DNA of 64,000 nt from an uncultured Porphyromonadaceae bacterium (GTDB lineage Bacteria > Bacteroidota > Bacteroidia > Bacteroidales > Muribaculaceae), in the NCBI GenBank assembly GCA_947649495.1, contig CANSRU010000013.1, positions 1-64,000 on the forward strand, read 5' to 3'. A program made the translations under genes and the position numbers. The notes under the pieces were generated by a model, which had not been told where the DNA came from, did no database searches, and saw nothing but the letters and a program-made list of their open reading frames with translations. Positions within the stretch are counted from its first letter, which is position 1. Each line of letters opens with the position of its first letter. Positions 1-8,478 of this stretch are shown piece by piece.

Positions 1-101
1 AAAGTTACGGCGACTTTTTCATTCCACCAAACTTTTTGCCAACTTTTTTTGTTTTATCCCTCAGGCCTCTGCCCGGGGGCGCCCTTTCTCAAAAGCGAGT
101 G

Positions 102-133
102 CAAAGGTACAAGCTCTTTTTGTAACCTCCAAA
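102..133 (-). promoter_or_regulatory. Leftward sigma-ABfr promoter for a gene outside the window
   Basis: On the minus strand TTTG (133-130) is followed after 20 bp by TACCTTTG (109-102), a full match to the Bacteroidetes consensus TTTG-N19-21-TAnnTTTG. Transcription would run left out of the window. Confidence 0.7.
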
Positions 134-269
134 CTTTTTGATGAGTTTTTTTGAGAAAAATTCAGCGGACACCAATTACAACCTAACTATTCCACTCCAA
201 AGCAGACAGATACACAAATATCCCCTCAAAGAAAAAAACAATCATAATAGCTTTGCTAAATTTAATACC

Positions 270-277
270 TATATTTG
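270..277 (+). promoter_or_regulatory. Probable minus-7 element for yraN
   Basis: TATATTTG matches TAnnTTTG and sits 26 bp before the yraN ATG. No TTTG is found at the right distance upstream, so this is a half-consensus promoter. Confidence 0.45.
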
Positions 278-303
278 CAAACAAAGCATACACCTTATTA
301 TAT

Positions 304-675
304 ATGGCACGACACAACGACATAGGGAAATGGGGCGAAAATTTAGCCCGCGAATTCTACATAACCCAAGGATATGCCATAATGGACAACAACACTCACA
401 TAGGACACAAGGAAATAGACATAATAGCCACCAAGGGAAATCAAATAATATTCTGTGAGGTAAAAACACGCTCGCACCCCATCACCGACCCCACAGAAGT
501 AATAACCGAGAAGAAGATTAAGCAAATAGTACGCGCCGCCGACTCATTCATTGAATCGAGAGATATAAAACAGGAAGCCCGATTTGACATAATATTCATC
601 GTCGGCACACCGGAAACAAAACACACTTTAGAACACCTCCCGGATGCATTTATTCCTCCCCTCAACAACAAATAA
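304..675 (+). CDS. yraN: YraN family (UPF0102) endonuclease-fold protein
   Basis: Small cytoplasmic protein of the UPF0102/YraN family, a predicted PD-(D/E)XK nuclease-fold protein whose cellular role is not settled. The 123-residue product has the family landmarks: GKWGENLA at residues 8-15, the acidic pair in KEID (E37, D39), and CEVKTR at 51-56, where E52 and K54 would complete the nuclease signature. The frame is open upstream to an ATG at 253, but the ATG at 304 starts directly before the conserved block, gives the usual family length of about 120 residues and lies just after the minus-7 element at 270-277, so I chose it. It ends about 100 bp before the perR-like gene, which has its own promoter. 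Confidence 0.85.
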   Translation: MARHNDIGKWGENLAREFYITQGYAIMDNNTHIGHKEIDIIATKGNQIIFCEVKTRSHPITDPTEVITEKKIKQIVRAADSFIESRDIKQEARFDIIFIVGTPETKHTLEHLPDAFIPPLNNK

Positions 676-708
676 AAACAAAAAAAGCACAAAACACACA
701 ATCAACTC

Positions 709-739
709 TTGCAAATAAGAGAAAAAACAAATATATTTG
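709..739 (+). promoter_or_regulatory. Promoter of the perR-like/rubrerythrin operon
   Basis: TTG (709-711), 20 bp, TATATTTG (732-739): near-perfect sigma-ABfr promoter. The predicted transcription start falls at about 745, just before the palindrome at 754-768. Confidence 0.75.
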
Positions 740-753
740 CAATGATTTTAAAA

Positions 754-768
754 TTGTAATTATTACAA
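754..768. promoter_or_regulatory. PerR-type 7-1-7 operator
   Basis: The sequence reads TTGTAAT, one T, ATTACAA, a perfect 7-1-7 inverted repeat. It closely resembles the Fur/PerR box (TTATAAT-n-ATTATAA). It lies between the predicted transcription start and the ATG of the perR-like gene, where a bound repressor would block transcription. This implies autoregulation together with the rubrerythrin gene downstream. Confidence 0.7.
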
Positions 769-772
769 AAAA

Positions 773-1186
773 ATGCAACACAACGCATCACTCATAACCA
801 ACACCCTACGAATGGCCGGAATCAGACCCTCCGTTCATCGCATAGCCGTGATGCGCTATTTAACCACAAACCGAATCCATCCTACAGCAGAAGATATATT
901 CAAGGCACTGATTGTGGAATACCCCACAATGTCGCGCACAACAATATACAACACCCTGCACTTGCTTTCAGAAAAAAATTGCGTGCGAACCATTGACATT
1001 GACAAAAATAACACCCGTTTCGATATTGACACAATCCCACACGCCCACTGCATGTGCACTGGTTGCGGAATTATATTTGATGCGCCGCTGACAAACACTC
1101 CTGCGCCACCCGATGGTTTCAAATGCTCAGACATGCAGGTACTTTTCAAAGGCCTGTGTGAAAAATGCAAAGACATCAACTCATAA
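773..1186 (+). CDS. perR: Fur-family peroxide/metal regulator, PerR-like
   Basis: DNA-binding repressor of the Fur superfamily, probably a peroxide or iron sensor. The 137-residue protein has an N-terminal winged helix (recognition region about residues 37-65, including SRTTIYNTL) and a C-terminal dimerisation/metal domain. That domain carries H90, H92 and C93, then the two structural-zinc pairs C95/C98 and C129/C132. The gene follows a consensus promoter with a perfect 7-1-7 box (754-768) and precedes a reverse rubrerythrin by 37 bp. A PerR-like repressor next to a peroxide-reducing enzyme is the classic arrangement, so I prefer PerR to Fur or Zur. The regulatory metal and specificity cannot be settled from sequence. 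Confidence 0.8.
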   Translation: MQHNASLITNTLRMAGIRPSVHRIAVMRYLTTNRIHPTAEDIFKALIVEYPTMSRTTIYNTLHLLSEKNCVRTIDIDKNNTRFDIDTIPHAHCMCTGCGIIFDAPLTNTPAPPDGFKCSDMQVLFKGLCEKCKDINS

Positions 1187-1223
1187 CTAACAACATATTT
1201 CAAACAACGTAAAAATTATCATT

Positions 1224-1775
1224 ATGAAAAAGAAATTCATCTGCACTGTATGCGGCTATGTACACGAAGGCAACGAAGCTCCTGAAAAATGCCCCATATG
1301 CGGCGCTCCCGCAAGCAAATTCAAAGAAATGTCGGATGCTGAAGAACTCGAATTCGTAACTGAGCACGAAATCGGAGTAGCCAAAGACACCGACGACGAG
1401 ATGATTGCCGACCTCACAGCCCATTTCAATGGCGAGTGCGGAGAAGTAGGCATGTATCTGGCAATGTCGCGTCAGGCCGACCGCGAAGGATACCCCGAAA
1501 TCGCCGAAGCATTCAAGCGCTACGCTTGGGAAGAAGCAGAGCACGCAGCAAAATTCGCTGAACTTCTTGGCGAATGCGTATGGGATACCAAAACAAACCT
1601 TGAAAAACGTATGGCTGCCGAAGCCGGTGCCAACGCCGACAAGATGAGAATAGCCCGTCGTGCTAAGGAACTCAACCTCGACGCCATCCACGACACCGTT
1701 CACGAAATGGCAAAGGACGAAGCCCGTCACGGACAAGGCTTCCAGGGTCTGTACAACCGTTTCTTCAAGAAATAA
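1224..1775 (+). CDS. Reverse rubrerythrin (rubredoxin domain first)
   Basis: Cytoplasmic non-haem di-iron peroxidase that reduces hydrogen peroxide in anaerobes. The order is that of a reverse rubrerythrin: an N-terminal rubredoxin-like Fe(Cys)4 site (C7, C10, C23, C26) precedes the four-helix ferritin-like domain. Di-iron ligand motifs appear around [15 protein letters not shown] and [10 protein letters not shown]. The usual family length is about 180-190 residues; this one has 183. It lies 37 bp after the PerR-like gene with no clear promoter between, and a strong terminator follows at 1801-1830, so the two genes form a peroxide-stress operon. Confidence 0.9.
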   Translation: MKKKFICTVCGYVHEGNEAPEKCPICGAPASKFKEMSDAEELEFVTEHEIGVAKDTDDEMIADLTAHFNGECGEVGMYLAMSRQADREGYPEIAEAFKRYAWEEAEHAAKFAELLGECVWDTKTNLEKRMAAEAGANADKMRIARRAKELNLDAIHDTVHEMAKDEARHGQGFQGLYNRFFKK

Positions 1776-1800
1776 TCATCCAACCGGAAAACCACAAAAA

Positions 1801-1830
1801 CCTTCGCACTTATGGTGCGGAGGTTTTTTT
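1801..1830 (+). terminator. Rho-independent terminator after the rubrerythrin gene
   Basis: A 9-bp stem (1801-1809 with 1815-1823, one G-T wobble), a 5-nt loop and a run of seven T's. Confidence 0.9.
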
Positions 1831-1940
1831 ATACAAAATCAGGAGCACATAATATATCAACCCGACTTAGCCCTTAAAACGCAAAACACCTCAAAGCCAA
1901 TCCATATCAACATCCGCACCGTAGATATAGATTCGTTTAA

Positions 1941-1972
1941 TTTGTGCCGGCGCACTTTTTTATGTAATTTTG
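1941..1972 (+). promoter_or_regulatory. carA promoter
   Basis: TTTG (1941-1944), 20 bp, TAATTTTG (1965-1972), a full consensus. The leader to the carA ATG is about 60 nt. Confidence 0.8.
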
Positions 1973-2039
1973 CAAGGTTTTCCGATAGAAAGCCCGCAAA
2001 AATCAGACAAACTTTGCAACAAACATATATTTCTATCGC

Positions 2040-3110
2040 ATGCATCACATCAAACCAGCCGTGCTGATTCTTGAGGACGGCACACGTTTTGAAGGCAAAT
2101 CTTTCGGACACGAAGGTTCTACGTCCGGCGAAGTAGTGTTCAACACCGCCATGACAGGATATCCCGAAAGTCTCACCGACCCATCTTACGAAGGTCAGAT
2201 TCTCGTCACCACCTATCCCATATTAGGAAACTACGGTGTTCCCCCACAACGCAACAAGGATGATGTGAGCGAATACTACGAAAGTTCATCCATACATTGC
2301 AAAGCCATTGTAGCACAAGACTACTCTTGGGACCATTCCCACTGGCAGGCCGACCGCTCTTTAGACCAATGGCTACGCGATGAAAAAATCACCGGAATAT
2401 ACGGCATCGATACTCGCGCCCTCACCAAACATTTACGCGAAAAGGGCTCAATGCTGGGCAAAATTATAGTTGAAGGCTGCGACGATGTGCCATTTTACGA
2501 CCCCAACAATGAGAATCTTGTGGCAAAAGTGAGCTGTAAAGAAATAGCACACTTCGGCGATGGAGACAAAACAGTGGTACTCGTAGACTGCGGGGTGAAA
2601 CACAACATCATAAGGTGCCTGACCAGACGTGGCGTAAAGGTAACGCTCGTTCCATGGGACTATGACTTCAACACTCTCGACTATGACGGACTGTTCATCT
2701 CCAACGGCCCGGGCAATCCCGACATGGTGGATGTCACTGTTGCCAACCTGCGCAAGGCGCTAAAGGCAGACAAACCGATATGCGGAATCTGCATGGGCAA
2801 CCAATTGCTGTCGAAAGCCGCCGGGGCAAAAACCTACAAATTGAAATACGGACACCGCAGCCACAACCAACCGGTAAGGCGTGTCGGAACAAACGAATGC
2901 TACATCACCTCGCAAAATCATGGTTTCGCCGTTGATGCCTCAACATTAACACCGGAATGGGAACCCCTTTTTATAAACATGAACGATGGCACCAACGAAG
3001 GCATCCGGCACCGCGAGAAACCGTTCTTTTCAGCACAGTTTCACCCCGAGGCAAGCAGCGGACCAAAGGATACAGAATTCCTTTTCGATGAATTTATAAG
3101 CATGTTGTAA
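2040..3110 (+). CDS. carA: Carbamoyl-phosphate synthase small (glutaminase) subunit
   Basis: Hydrolyses glutamine and channels ammonia to CarB for carbamoyl phosphate, the entry to pyrimidine and arginine synthesis. The N-terminal CPSase_sm domain (about residues 5-145, LILEDGTRFEGKSFG and FNTAMTGYPE) is followed by a class I glutamine amidotransferase domain. The nucleophile C251 lies in CGICMGNQLL (248-257), with the ISNGPGNPD oxyanion strand before it and the His-Glu of QFHPEASSGP near the C-terminus. The length of 356 residues is normal. The first carB begins 25 bp downstream and shares the promoter at 1941-1972. The intact catalytic Cys shows a functional glutaminase that could serve either CarB paralogue. 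Confidence 0.95.
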   Translation: MHHIKPAVLILEDGTRFEGKSFGHEGSTSGEVVFNTAMTGYPESLTDPSYEGQILVTTYPILGNYGVPPQRNKDDVSEYYESSSIHCKAIVAQDYSWDHSHWQADRSLDQWLRDEKITGIYGIDTRALTKHLREKGSMLGKIIVEGCDDVPFYDPNNENLVAKVSCKEIAHFGDGDKTVVLVDCGVKHNIIRCLTRRGVKVTLVPWDYDFNTLDYDGLFISNGPGNPDMVDVTVANLRKALKADKPICGICMGNQLLSKAAGAKTYKLKYGHRSHNQPVRRVGTNECYITSQNHGFAVDASTLTPEWEPLFINMNDGTNEGIRHREKPFFSAQFHPEASSGPKDTEFLFDEFISML

Positions 3111-3135
3111 ACCACATCACTTCAAACGAAATCAC

Positions 3136-6100
3136 ATGAGCAATATTGACTCCACTATACACAAAGTACTCCTCCTCGGTTCCGGCGCGTTGAAAATAGG
3201 TGAGGCCGGCGAATTTGACTATTCCGGCTCGCAAGCCCTCAAAGCAATGAAAGAGGAGGGTATAACCACCGTACTCATCAACCCCAATATAGCCACCGTT
3301 CAAACGTCAGAGGGCGTCGCCGACAAGATTTACTTTCTTCCGGTAACGCCTTTTTTCGTCGAAAAGGTAATCGAACGCGAACAGCCCGACGGCATACTGC
3401 TTGCTTTTGGCGGTCAGACCGCGCTCAACTGTGGTGTGGAGCTATACGAAAGCGGCATTCTTGAAAAACACAATGTGAAAGTGCTCGGCACCCCGGTACG
3501 CGCCATAATGGACACCGAAGACCGCGAACTATTCGTGCGCAAACTTGATGAGATAGACATCCGGACCATCAAAAGCGAGGCTGTGAACAACATTGACGAT
3601 GCAAAAAAGGCGGCATCGCAGCTCGGCTATCCGGTGATTGTACGTGCCGCATACGCTCTTGGGGGGCTCGGCAGCGGATTCTGCGACAACGAATCGCAAT
3701 TGGTGGCACTCACAGAAAAAGCTCTATCATTCTCTCCACAGGTACTTGTAGAAAAATCACTCAAAGGTTGGAAAGAGGTGGAATATGAGGTTGTGCGCGA
3801 CCGGTTCGACAACTGCATCACCGTATGCAATATGGAAAATTTCGACCCGCTCGGCATACACACCGGCGAATCCATCGTTGTGGCGCCATCACAGACATTA
3901 TCCAACGAAGACTATCATTATCTGCGTAAACTTGCAATTAAAATTGTAAGGCATATCGGCATAGTAGGCGAATGCAACGTACAGTACGCGTTCGACCCTG
4001 AATCAATGGACTACCGTGTAATCGAGGTAAATGCGCGACTAAGCCGTTCATCGGCATTAGCATCAAAAGCCACCGGCTACCCCCTTGCATTCGTCGCTGC
4101 AAAATTAGGATTAGGCTACGGTCTGTTCGATCTCAAGAATACGGTTACAAAGGTAACTTCCGCATTCTTTGAACCGGCGCTTGACTACGTCGTATGCAAG
4201 ATACCCCGCTGGGACCTCGGAAAATTCCATGGTGTGCAACGCCAAATCGGCTCATCAATGAAATCCGTCGGGGAAATCATGGCCATCGGACGCACTTTCG
4301 AAGAAGCCATACAGAAAGGTCTCCGAATGATTGGTCAGGGCAAGCATGGGTTTGTGGCAAACCACCCACTCGATTCTGACGATATAGACCGGTCCCTATC
4401 CGAACCTACAGACAAACGCATATTCGTAATAGCCGAGGCTTTCCGTCGCGGATACACAGTGGAACGCATACACAACCTCACCAAGATTGACCGATGGTTC
4501 CTGTTCCGTCTGAAAAACATATTTGACACATCCGTGGAGCTAAGCCAATCGCAAGAAATCGAAACCCTGCCCGCCAATCTTCTCCGACAAGCCAAAGAGC
4601 AGGGATTTTCTGATTTTCAGATAGCACGGTGCATTCTCGGCGACGGCATGACCAATCCACGCAATGCACTCATGCAGGTACGTTCAATGCGTAAATCCAA
4701 AGGGATAGTGCCGGTTGTAAAGCAGATAGACACCCTTGCAGCCGAATATCCGGCAATGACCAACTACCTCTACCTTACATACAATGGCACCGAAAACGAT
4801 GTAGACTACCTCCGCGACCACCGTTCAATAATAGTCCTTGGCTCCGGAGCCTACCGCATAGGAAGTTCAGTGGAATTTGACTGGTGCTCGGTCAATGCCT
4901 TGCAGACAGTAAAGGATCAGGGATGGCGCTCTGTGATGATCAATTACAATCCGGAAACGGTGTCGACAGACTACGACATGTGCGATCGCCTTTATTTCGA
5001 CGAGCTCACATTCGAACGCGTGATGGATATAATAGAGCTTGAGCAACCTCATGGAGTGATACTGTCAGTCGGCGGACAGATTCCAAACAACCTCGCCACA
5101 TGGCTCGACGACGAGAAAGTCAATATACTCGGAACATCAGCAACAAGCATAGACAATGCAGAAGACCGCAACAAATTCTCGGCCATGCTTGACCGGCTCG
5201 GCATAGACCAACCGCGTTGGCGCGAGCTCACAAATTTCGATGACATAAACAAATTTATTGATGAAGTAGGCTTCCCCGTCCTCGTCCGTCCCAGCTATGT
5301 GCTGTCAGGAGCAGCAATGAACGTATGCTCCAACAGCGAGGAACTGCACCGTTTCCTGAAACTTGCAGCCAATGTTTCGAAAGAACATCCCGTAGTGGTG
5401 ACCGAATTCATCCAGAATGCAAAGGAAATTGAAATGGATGCAGTGGCGCAGAATGGAGACATAAAGGCATATGCCATCTCCGAGCACATCGAATTTGCCG
5501 GTGTGCATTCAGGCGATGCCACCATTCAATTCCCGCCTCAAAAGCTATATGTCGAAACAATGCGGCGCATCAAGAAGATAGGCTCACGCATAGCAAAAGC
5601 GCTTGACATATCCGGTCCGTTCAACATCCAGTTCCTTGCTAAAAACAATGACATCAAGGTAATCGAATGTAATCTGCGTGCTTCAAGGTCTTTCCCCTTC
5701 GTTAGCAAAGTTTTGAAAATAAACTTCATTGACCTGGCCACAAAGATAATGCTCGGCATCCCGATGGAAAAACCGGCTAAAAGCGCATTCGACCTGGACT
5801 ACGTAGGCATTAAAGCCTCACAGTTCAGTTTCTCGCGTCTGCAGGGCGCCGATCCGGTTCTTGGAGTCGACATGTCATCCACAGGAGAGGTTGGATGTCT
5901 CGGAGTGGATACCTCCGAAGCAATCCTGAAATCAATGCTTGCTGTAGGACTTCGGATACCGGAAAAAGGCATACTCCTATCCACCGGCTCAGCCAAACAA
6001 AAAGCCGACATGCTCGAGACCGCCCAACTTCTGGACAGCAAAGGATATAAACTTTATGCCACATCCGGTACATACAGATTCCTCACCGACAACGGAGTTA

Positions 6101-6366
6101 AAGCGACCGAAGTTTTCTGGCCAAGCCAACCCGACATGCAGCCACAGGCCCTGCAACTGCTGCATGACAAGGAGATAGATCTTGTGGTCAACATCCCCAA
6201 GGACCTTACCCCGACAGAACTTGGCAACGGGCACCGCATACGCCGCGCGGCCATTGACCTTAACATATCCCTGCTTACCAACGCCCGCCTGGCCACGGCA
6301 TTCATACGCTCATTCACTGGAATGACACCCGATGATATCGAGATATTGCCATGGGATGAATACTGA
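3136..6366 (+). CDS. carB: Carbamoyl-phosphate synthase large subunit, copy 1
   Basis: Synthesises carbamoyl phosphate from bicarbonate, ammonia and two ATP. The 1076 residues give the complete architecture: an N-terminal carboxyphosphate half, an oligomerisation linker, a C-terminal carbamate-phosphorylating half and an MGS-like allosteric domain (about residues 940-1076). Each half has its ATP-grasp motifs (PVIVRAAYALGGLGSG; PVLVRPSYVLSGAAMNV). The second half has GSGAYRIGSSVEFDW and NYNPETVSTDYDMCDRLYF, the form found in eukaryotic CAD/CPS rather than the E. coli GGGPNRIGQGIEFDY form. The gene follows carA by 25 bp. A second full-length paralogue lies 2.1 kb downstream, with clearly different allosteric domains. 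Confidence 0.95.
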   Translation: MSNIDSTIHKVLLLGSGALKIGEAGEFDYSGSQALKAMKEEGITTVLINPNIATVQTSEGVADKIYFLPVTPFFVEKVIEREQPDGILLAFGGQTALNCGVELYESGILEKHNVKVLGTPVRAIMDTEDRELFVRKLDEIDIRTIKSEAVNNIDDAKKAASQLGYPVIVRAAYALGGLGSGFCDNESQLVALTEKALSFSPQVLVEKSLKGWKEVEYEVVRDRFDNCITVCNMENFDPLGIHTGESIVVAPSQTLSNEDYHYLRKLAIKIVRHIGIVGECNVQYAFDPESMDYRVIEVNARLSRSSALASKATGYPLAFVAAKLGLGYGLFDLKNTVTKVTSAFFEPALDYVVCKIPRWDLGKFHGVQRQIGSSMKSVGEIMAIGRTFEEAIQKGLRMIGQGKHGFVANHPLDSDDIDRSLSEPTDKRIFVIAEAFRRGYTVERIHNLTKIDRWFLFRLKNIFDTSVELSQSQEIETLPANLLRQAKEQGFSDFQIARCILGDGMTNPRNALMQVRSMRKSKGIVPVVKQIDTLAAEYPAMTNYLYLTYNGTENDVDYLRDHRSIIVLGSGAYRIGSSVEFDWCSVNALQTVKDQGWRSVMINYNPETVSTDYDMCDRLYFDELTFERVMDIIELEQPHGVILSVGGQIPNNLATWLDDEKVNILGTSATSIDNAEDRNKFSAMLDRLGIDQPRWRELTNFDDINKFIDEVGFPVLVRPSYVLSGAAMNVCSNSEELHRFLKLAANVSKEHPVVVTEFIQNAKEIEMDAVAQNGDIKAYAISEHIEFAGVHSGDATIQFPPQKLYVETMRRIKKIGSRIAKALDISGPFNIQFLAKNNDIKVIECNLRASRSFPFVSKVLKINFIDLATKIMLGIPMEKPAKSAFDLDYVGIKASQFSFSRLQGADPVLGVDMSSTGEVGCLGVDTSEAILKSMLAVGLRIPEKGILLSTGSAKQKADMLETAQLLDSKGYKLYATSGTYRFLTDNGVKATEVFWPSQPDMQPQALQLLHDKEIDLVVNIPKDLTPTELGNGHRIRRAAIDLNISLLTNARLATAFIRSFTGMTPDDIEILPWDEY

Positions 6367-6384
6367 ACACAATAACACAACTCC

Positions 6385-7242
6385 ATGACTGTAAAGGAAT
6401 GCTGCGCTGAGGCCACCCGAAAACTACAGACCATCTATCCGGCTTCGGAATCACTATGGATGGTGCGGATAATCTTTGAGCACCTCAAAGGTTACAAACC
6501 GGTAGACCTTGTGATAAAAGCCGACGATGAGCTAAGCGATTTTATAACCGGAAAGGTAGACGCTGTTGTGGAGCGGCTGCTTCGCCACGAACCTATACAA
6601 TACATATTTGGCGAAACCACATTTTACGGCCTACGCCTCGAAGTCACACCCGACACGCTAATCCCACGCCCCGAGACTGAGGAACTTGTCGACATGATAG
6701 TTCGCAATGCCGACAACCGTACCGACCTCGGTGTACTCGACATTTGCACTGGCTCGGGATGCATCGCCATAGCCCTTGCACGCAATCTGAAATTTCCCAA
6801 GGTAGAAGCCATCGATATAAACTCGCCGGCACTTGATGTTGCCCGGCGCAACGCCTCAGCACTCAAGGTTGACATTGACATAAAGAAAGCCGATGCATTG
6901 CATCTGCCGGAAAATGCAAGCCCCGCTTACGACATTATCGTGAGCAATCCTCCCTATATTGCCCTCAGCGAACGTGCAACCATGGATAAGAACGTATTAG
7001 ACTACGAACCCTCAATAGCATTGTTCGTACCTGACAACGACCCACTTCTGTTCTACCGCAACATCTCCCGATTTGCCATTAAGGCACTCCGACCTAATGG
7101 ACGGCTATATTTTGAAATCAACCCTATATATGCCGAAAACCTGCGCGACATGCTTACCGCCGACGGATGGGACAGCGTAGAGATTATTCTCGACATGCAG
7201 CGCAACAAACGTTTCACCTCTGCCATTTCGCCACGATCATGA
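6385..7242 (+). CDS. prmC: Release factor glutamine methyltransferase PrmC
   Basis: S-adenosylmethionine-dependent N5-methylation of the Gln in the GGQ motif of peptide release factors RF1/RF2. The N-terminal helical substrate domain (about residues 1-80) leads to a Rossmann methyltransferase domain with DICTGSGCIAI (119-129) for SAM and NPPY (188-191), the catalytic signature. TLIPRPETEELV (91-102) is the usual conserved PrmC strand. The length is 285 residues. It starts 18 bp after the first carB and its TGA overlaps the ATG of recX (ATGA), so these genes are co-transcribed and translationally coupled. Confidence 0.92.
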   Translation: MTVKECCAEATRKLQTIYPASESLWMVRIIFEHLKGYKPVDLVIKADDELSDFITGKVDAVVERLLRHEPIQYIFGETTFYGLRLEVTPDTLIPRPETEELVDMIVRNADNRTDLGVLDICTGSGCIAIALARNLKFPKVEAIDINSPALDVARRNASALKVDIDIKKADALHLPENASPAYDIIVSNPPYIALSERATMDKNVLDYEPSIALFVPDNDPLLFYRNISRFAIKALRPNGRLYFEINPIYAENLRDMLTADGWDSVEIILDMQRNKRFTSAISPRS

Positions 7243-7727
7243 GGAAAACGGTCTCCCCTGCCGATGCCGTGGAACGGCTTGAACTTTTGTGTGTCCGCAG
7301 CGAACAATGCACATCCGACCTGCGCCGCAAATTGTTCACCTGGGGCATAACGCCATCACAATCCGACACCATATTGAATGGTCTCGAACAACGTGGGTTC
7401 GTAGACGACAGCCGATTTGCACGCGCATACGTACGCGACAAATACAGATTTTCACGATGGGGCCGACAGAAAATCGTGGCCGGACTAATCGCCAAACGCA
7501 TTCCACGCCATATAATCGACTCGGCTCTCTCCGAGATTCAGAACAAAGAATATGCCCTTACAGCGTTCCGCGCCATCGCAGCCAAGTTGCGTACGCTTGA
7601 CACCACGATGCCACGCCATGAACTGCGGGCTAAACTCCTGCGCCATGCTATCGCAAAAGGCTACGAATCGGCATTGATATTTAAAATACTTGACAGCAAC
7701 CGGCTATGGGCACCTTACAGCAATTAA
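7239..7727 (+). CDS. recX: RecX family regulatory protein
   Basis: RecX modulates RecA by binding inside the recombinase filament. The product has 162 residues of repeated three-helix RecX units, with CTSDLRRKLFTWG, RGFVDDSRFARAYVRDK and the GRQKIVAGLIAK block typical of the family. I chose the ATG at 7239 because it overlaps the prmC stop as ATGA and starts close to the conserved region; the frame is open further upstream inside prmC but gives non-family sequence. The 3' end overlaps comF by 22 bp. recA itself is not in the window. Confidence 0.85.
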   Translation: MRKTVSPADAVERLELLCVRSEQCTSDLRRKLFTWGITPSQSDTILNGLEQRGFVDDSRFARAYVRDKYRFSRWGRQKIVAGLIAKRIPRHIIDSALSEIQNKEYALTAFRAIAAKLRTLDTTMPRHELRAKLLRHAIAKGYESALIFKILDSNRLWAPYSN

Positions 7728-8419
7728 AACTCTGGTACAAAGACCTAATATCTGTAATATATCCCGCGCTTTGCGAAGTATGCGACAGCACACTCGTGCA
7801 TGGTGAGGAAGCTATATGCCTGGATTGTCTGATGAACCTTCCGCGCTGTAACATCCACAATGACCCATTCAACACCATGCACCAACGGCTCATGGGCCAT
7901 GCACCCATCGAGCGTGCCGCAGCATATTTCCATTACTATCGGGAGAGCAAATACACACGACTCATTCACGCCGCCAAGTATTCAGGCCGACCCCGAATTG
8001 CCGAATTGCTGGCCAACCGGTTTGCCTCCGAAATATCAGGAGATAGATTTTTTGATGGCATAGACCTTATAATACCTGTACCACTCCACAAAACAAAGAT
8101 AATGAAACGCGGTTACAACCAAAGCTTCCACATAGCACTTGGATTGAGCCGGGCCACAGGTATAGGCATAGGCGACAATCTTATAGCGACACGCTCCCAC
8201 ACCACACAGACAAAGCACAATTCATACACCCGGTGGCTGAATTCCCAAAACATATATGAAGTGCAGGCTCCTCACACACTGACCGGCAAACATATCCTCA
8301 TTGTTGACGATGTACTCACCACAGGCGCCACATTGCTGGCATGCTGCGAGGCCATACACAAGGCCGAACCATCAGCCAAAATAAGTGTACTCACATTAGC
8401 ACTTACACAACTGCAATAA
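7706..8419 (+). CDS. comF: ComF/GntX family phosphoribosyltransferase-like protein
   Basis: Type I phosphoribosyltransferase-fold protein related to ComF, which in naturally competent bacteria assists uptake of transforming DNA; its role in Bacteroidales is unknown. The 237-residue protein starts with a four-cysteine zinc ribbon (C23, C26, C38, C41). It ends with the PRPP-binding loop ILIVDDVLTTGATL (197-210) typical of the PRTase fold. IPVPLHKTKIMKRGYNQS is the conserved ComF block. It overlaps recX by 22 bp and is the last gene before the second carB, which has its own promoter. Confidence 0.88.
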   Translation: MGTLQQLKLWYKDLISVIYPALCEVCDSTLVHGEEAICLDCLMNLPRCNIHNDPFNTMHQRLMGHAPIERAAAYFHYYRESKYTRLIHAAKYSGRPRIAELLANRFASEISGDRFFDGIDLIIPVPLHKTKIMKRGYNQSFHIALGLSRATGIGIGDNLIATRSHTTQTKHNSYTRWLNSQNIYEVQAPHTLTGKHILIVDDVLTTGATLLACCEAIHKAEPSAKISVLTLALTQLQ

Positions 8420-8422
8420 CAA

Positions 8423-8453
8423 TTGAAAGTTACCTCAACTTTTTGTAACTTTG
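8423..8453 (+). promoter_or_regulatory. Promoter of the second carB
   Basis: TTG (8423-8425), 20 bp, TAACTTTG (8446-8453). The leader is about 20 nt to the ATG at 8479. It shows that the second carB can be expressed independently of the carA operon. Confidence 0.8.
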
Positions 8454-8478
8454 CACCAAATTATAATCCATCACACCA

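Larger units (their letters stand above)
1..303. other. Intergenic region before yraN
   Basis: No convincing gene lies here. The only open frames overlap yraN in other frames and show no family similarity. The left half carries a leftward consensus promoter (separate entry), so a minus-strand gene probably starts left of the window. The right half holds a rightward minus-7 element for yraN. Confidence 0.6.

Noticed and set aside
565-675. CRISPR or tandem repeats anywhere in the window
   Set aside because: No regularly spaced direct repeats were seen in any intergenic region; only hairpins and the short motif pairs described.
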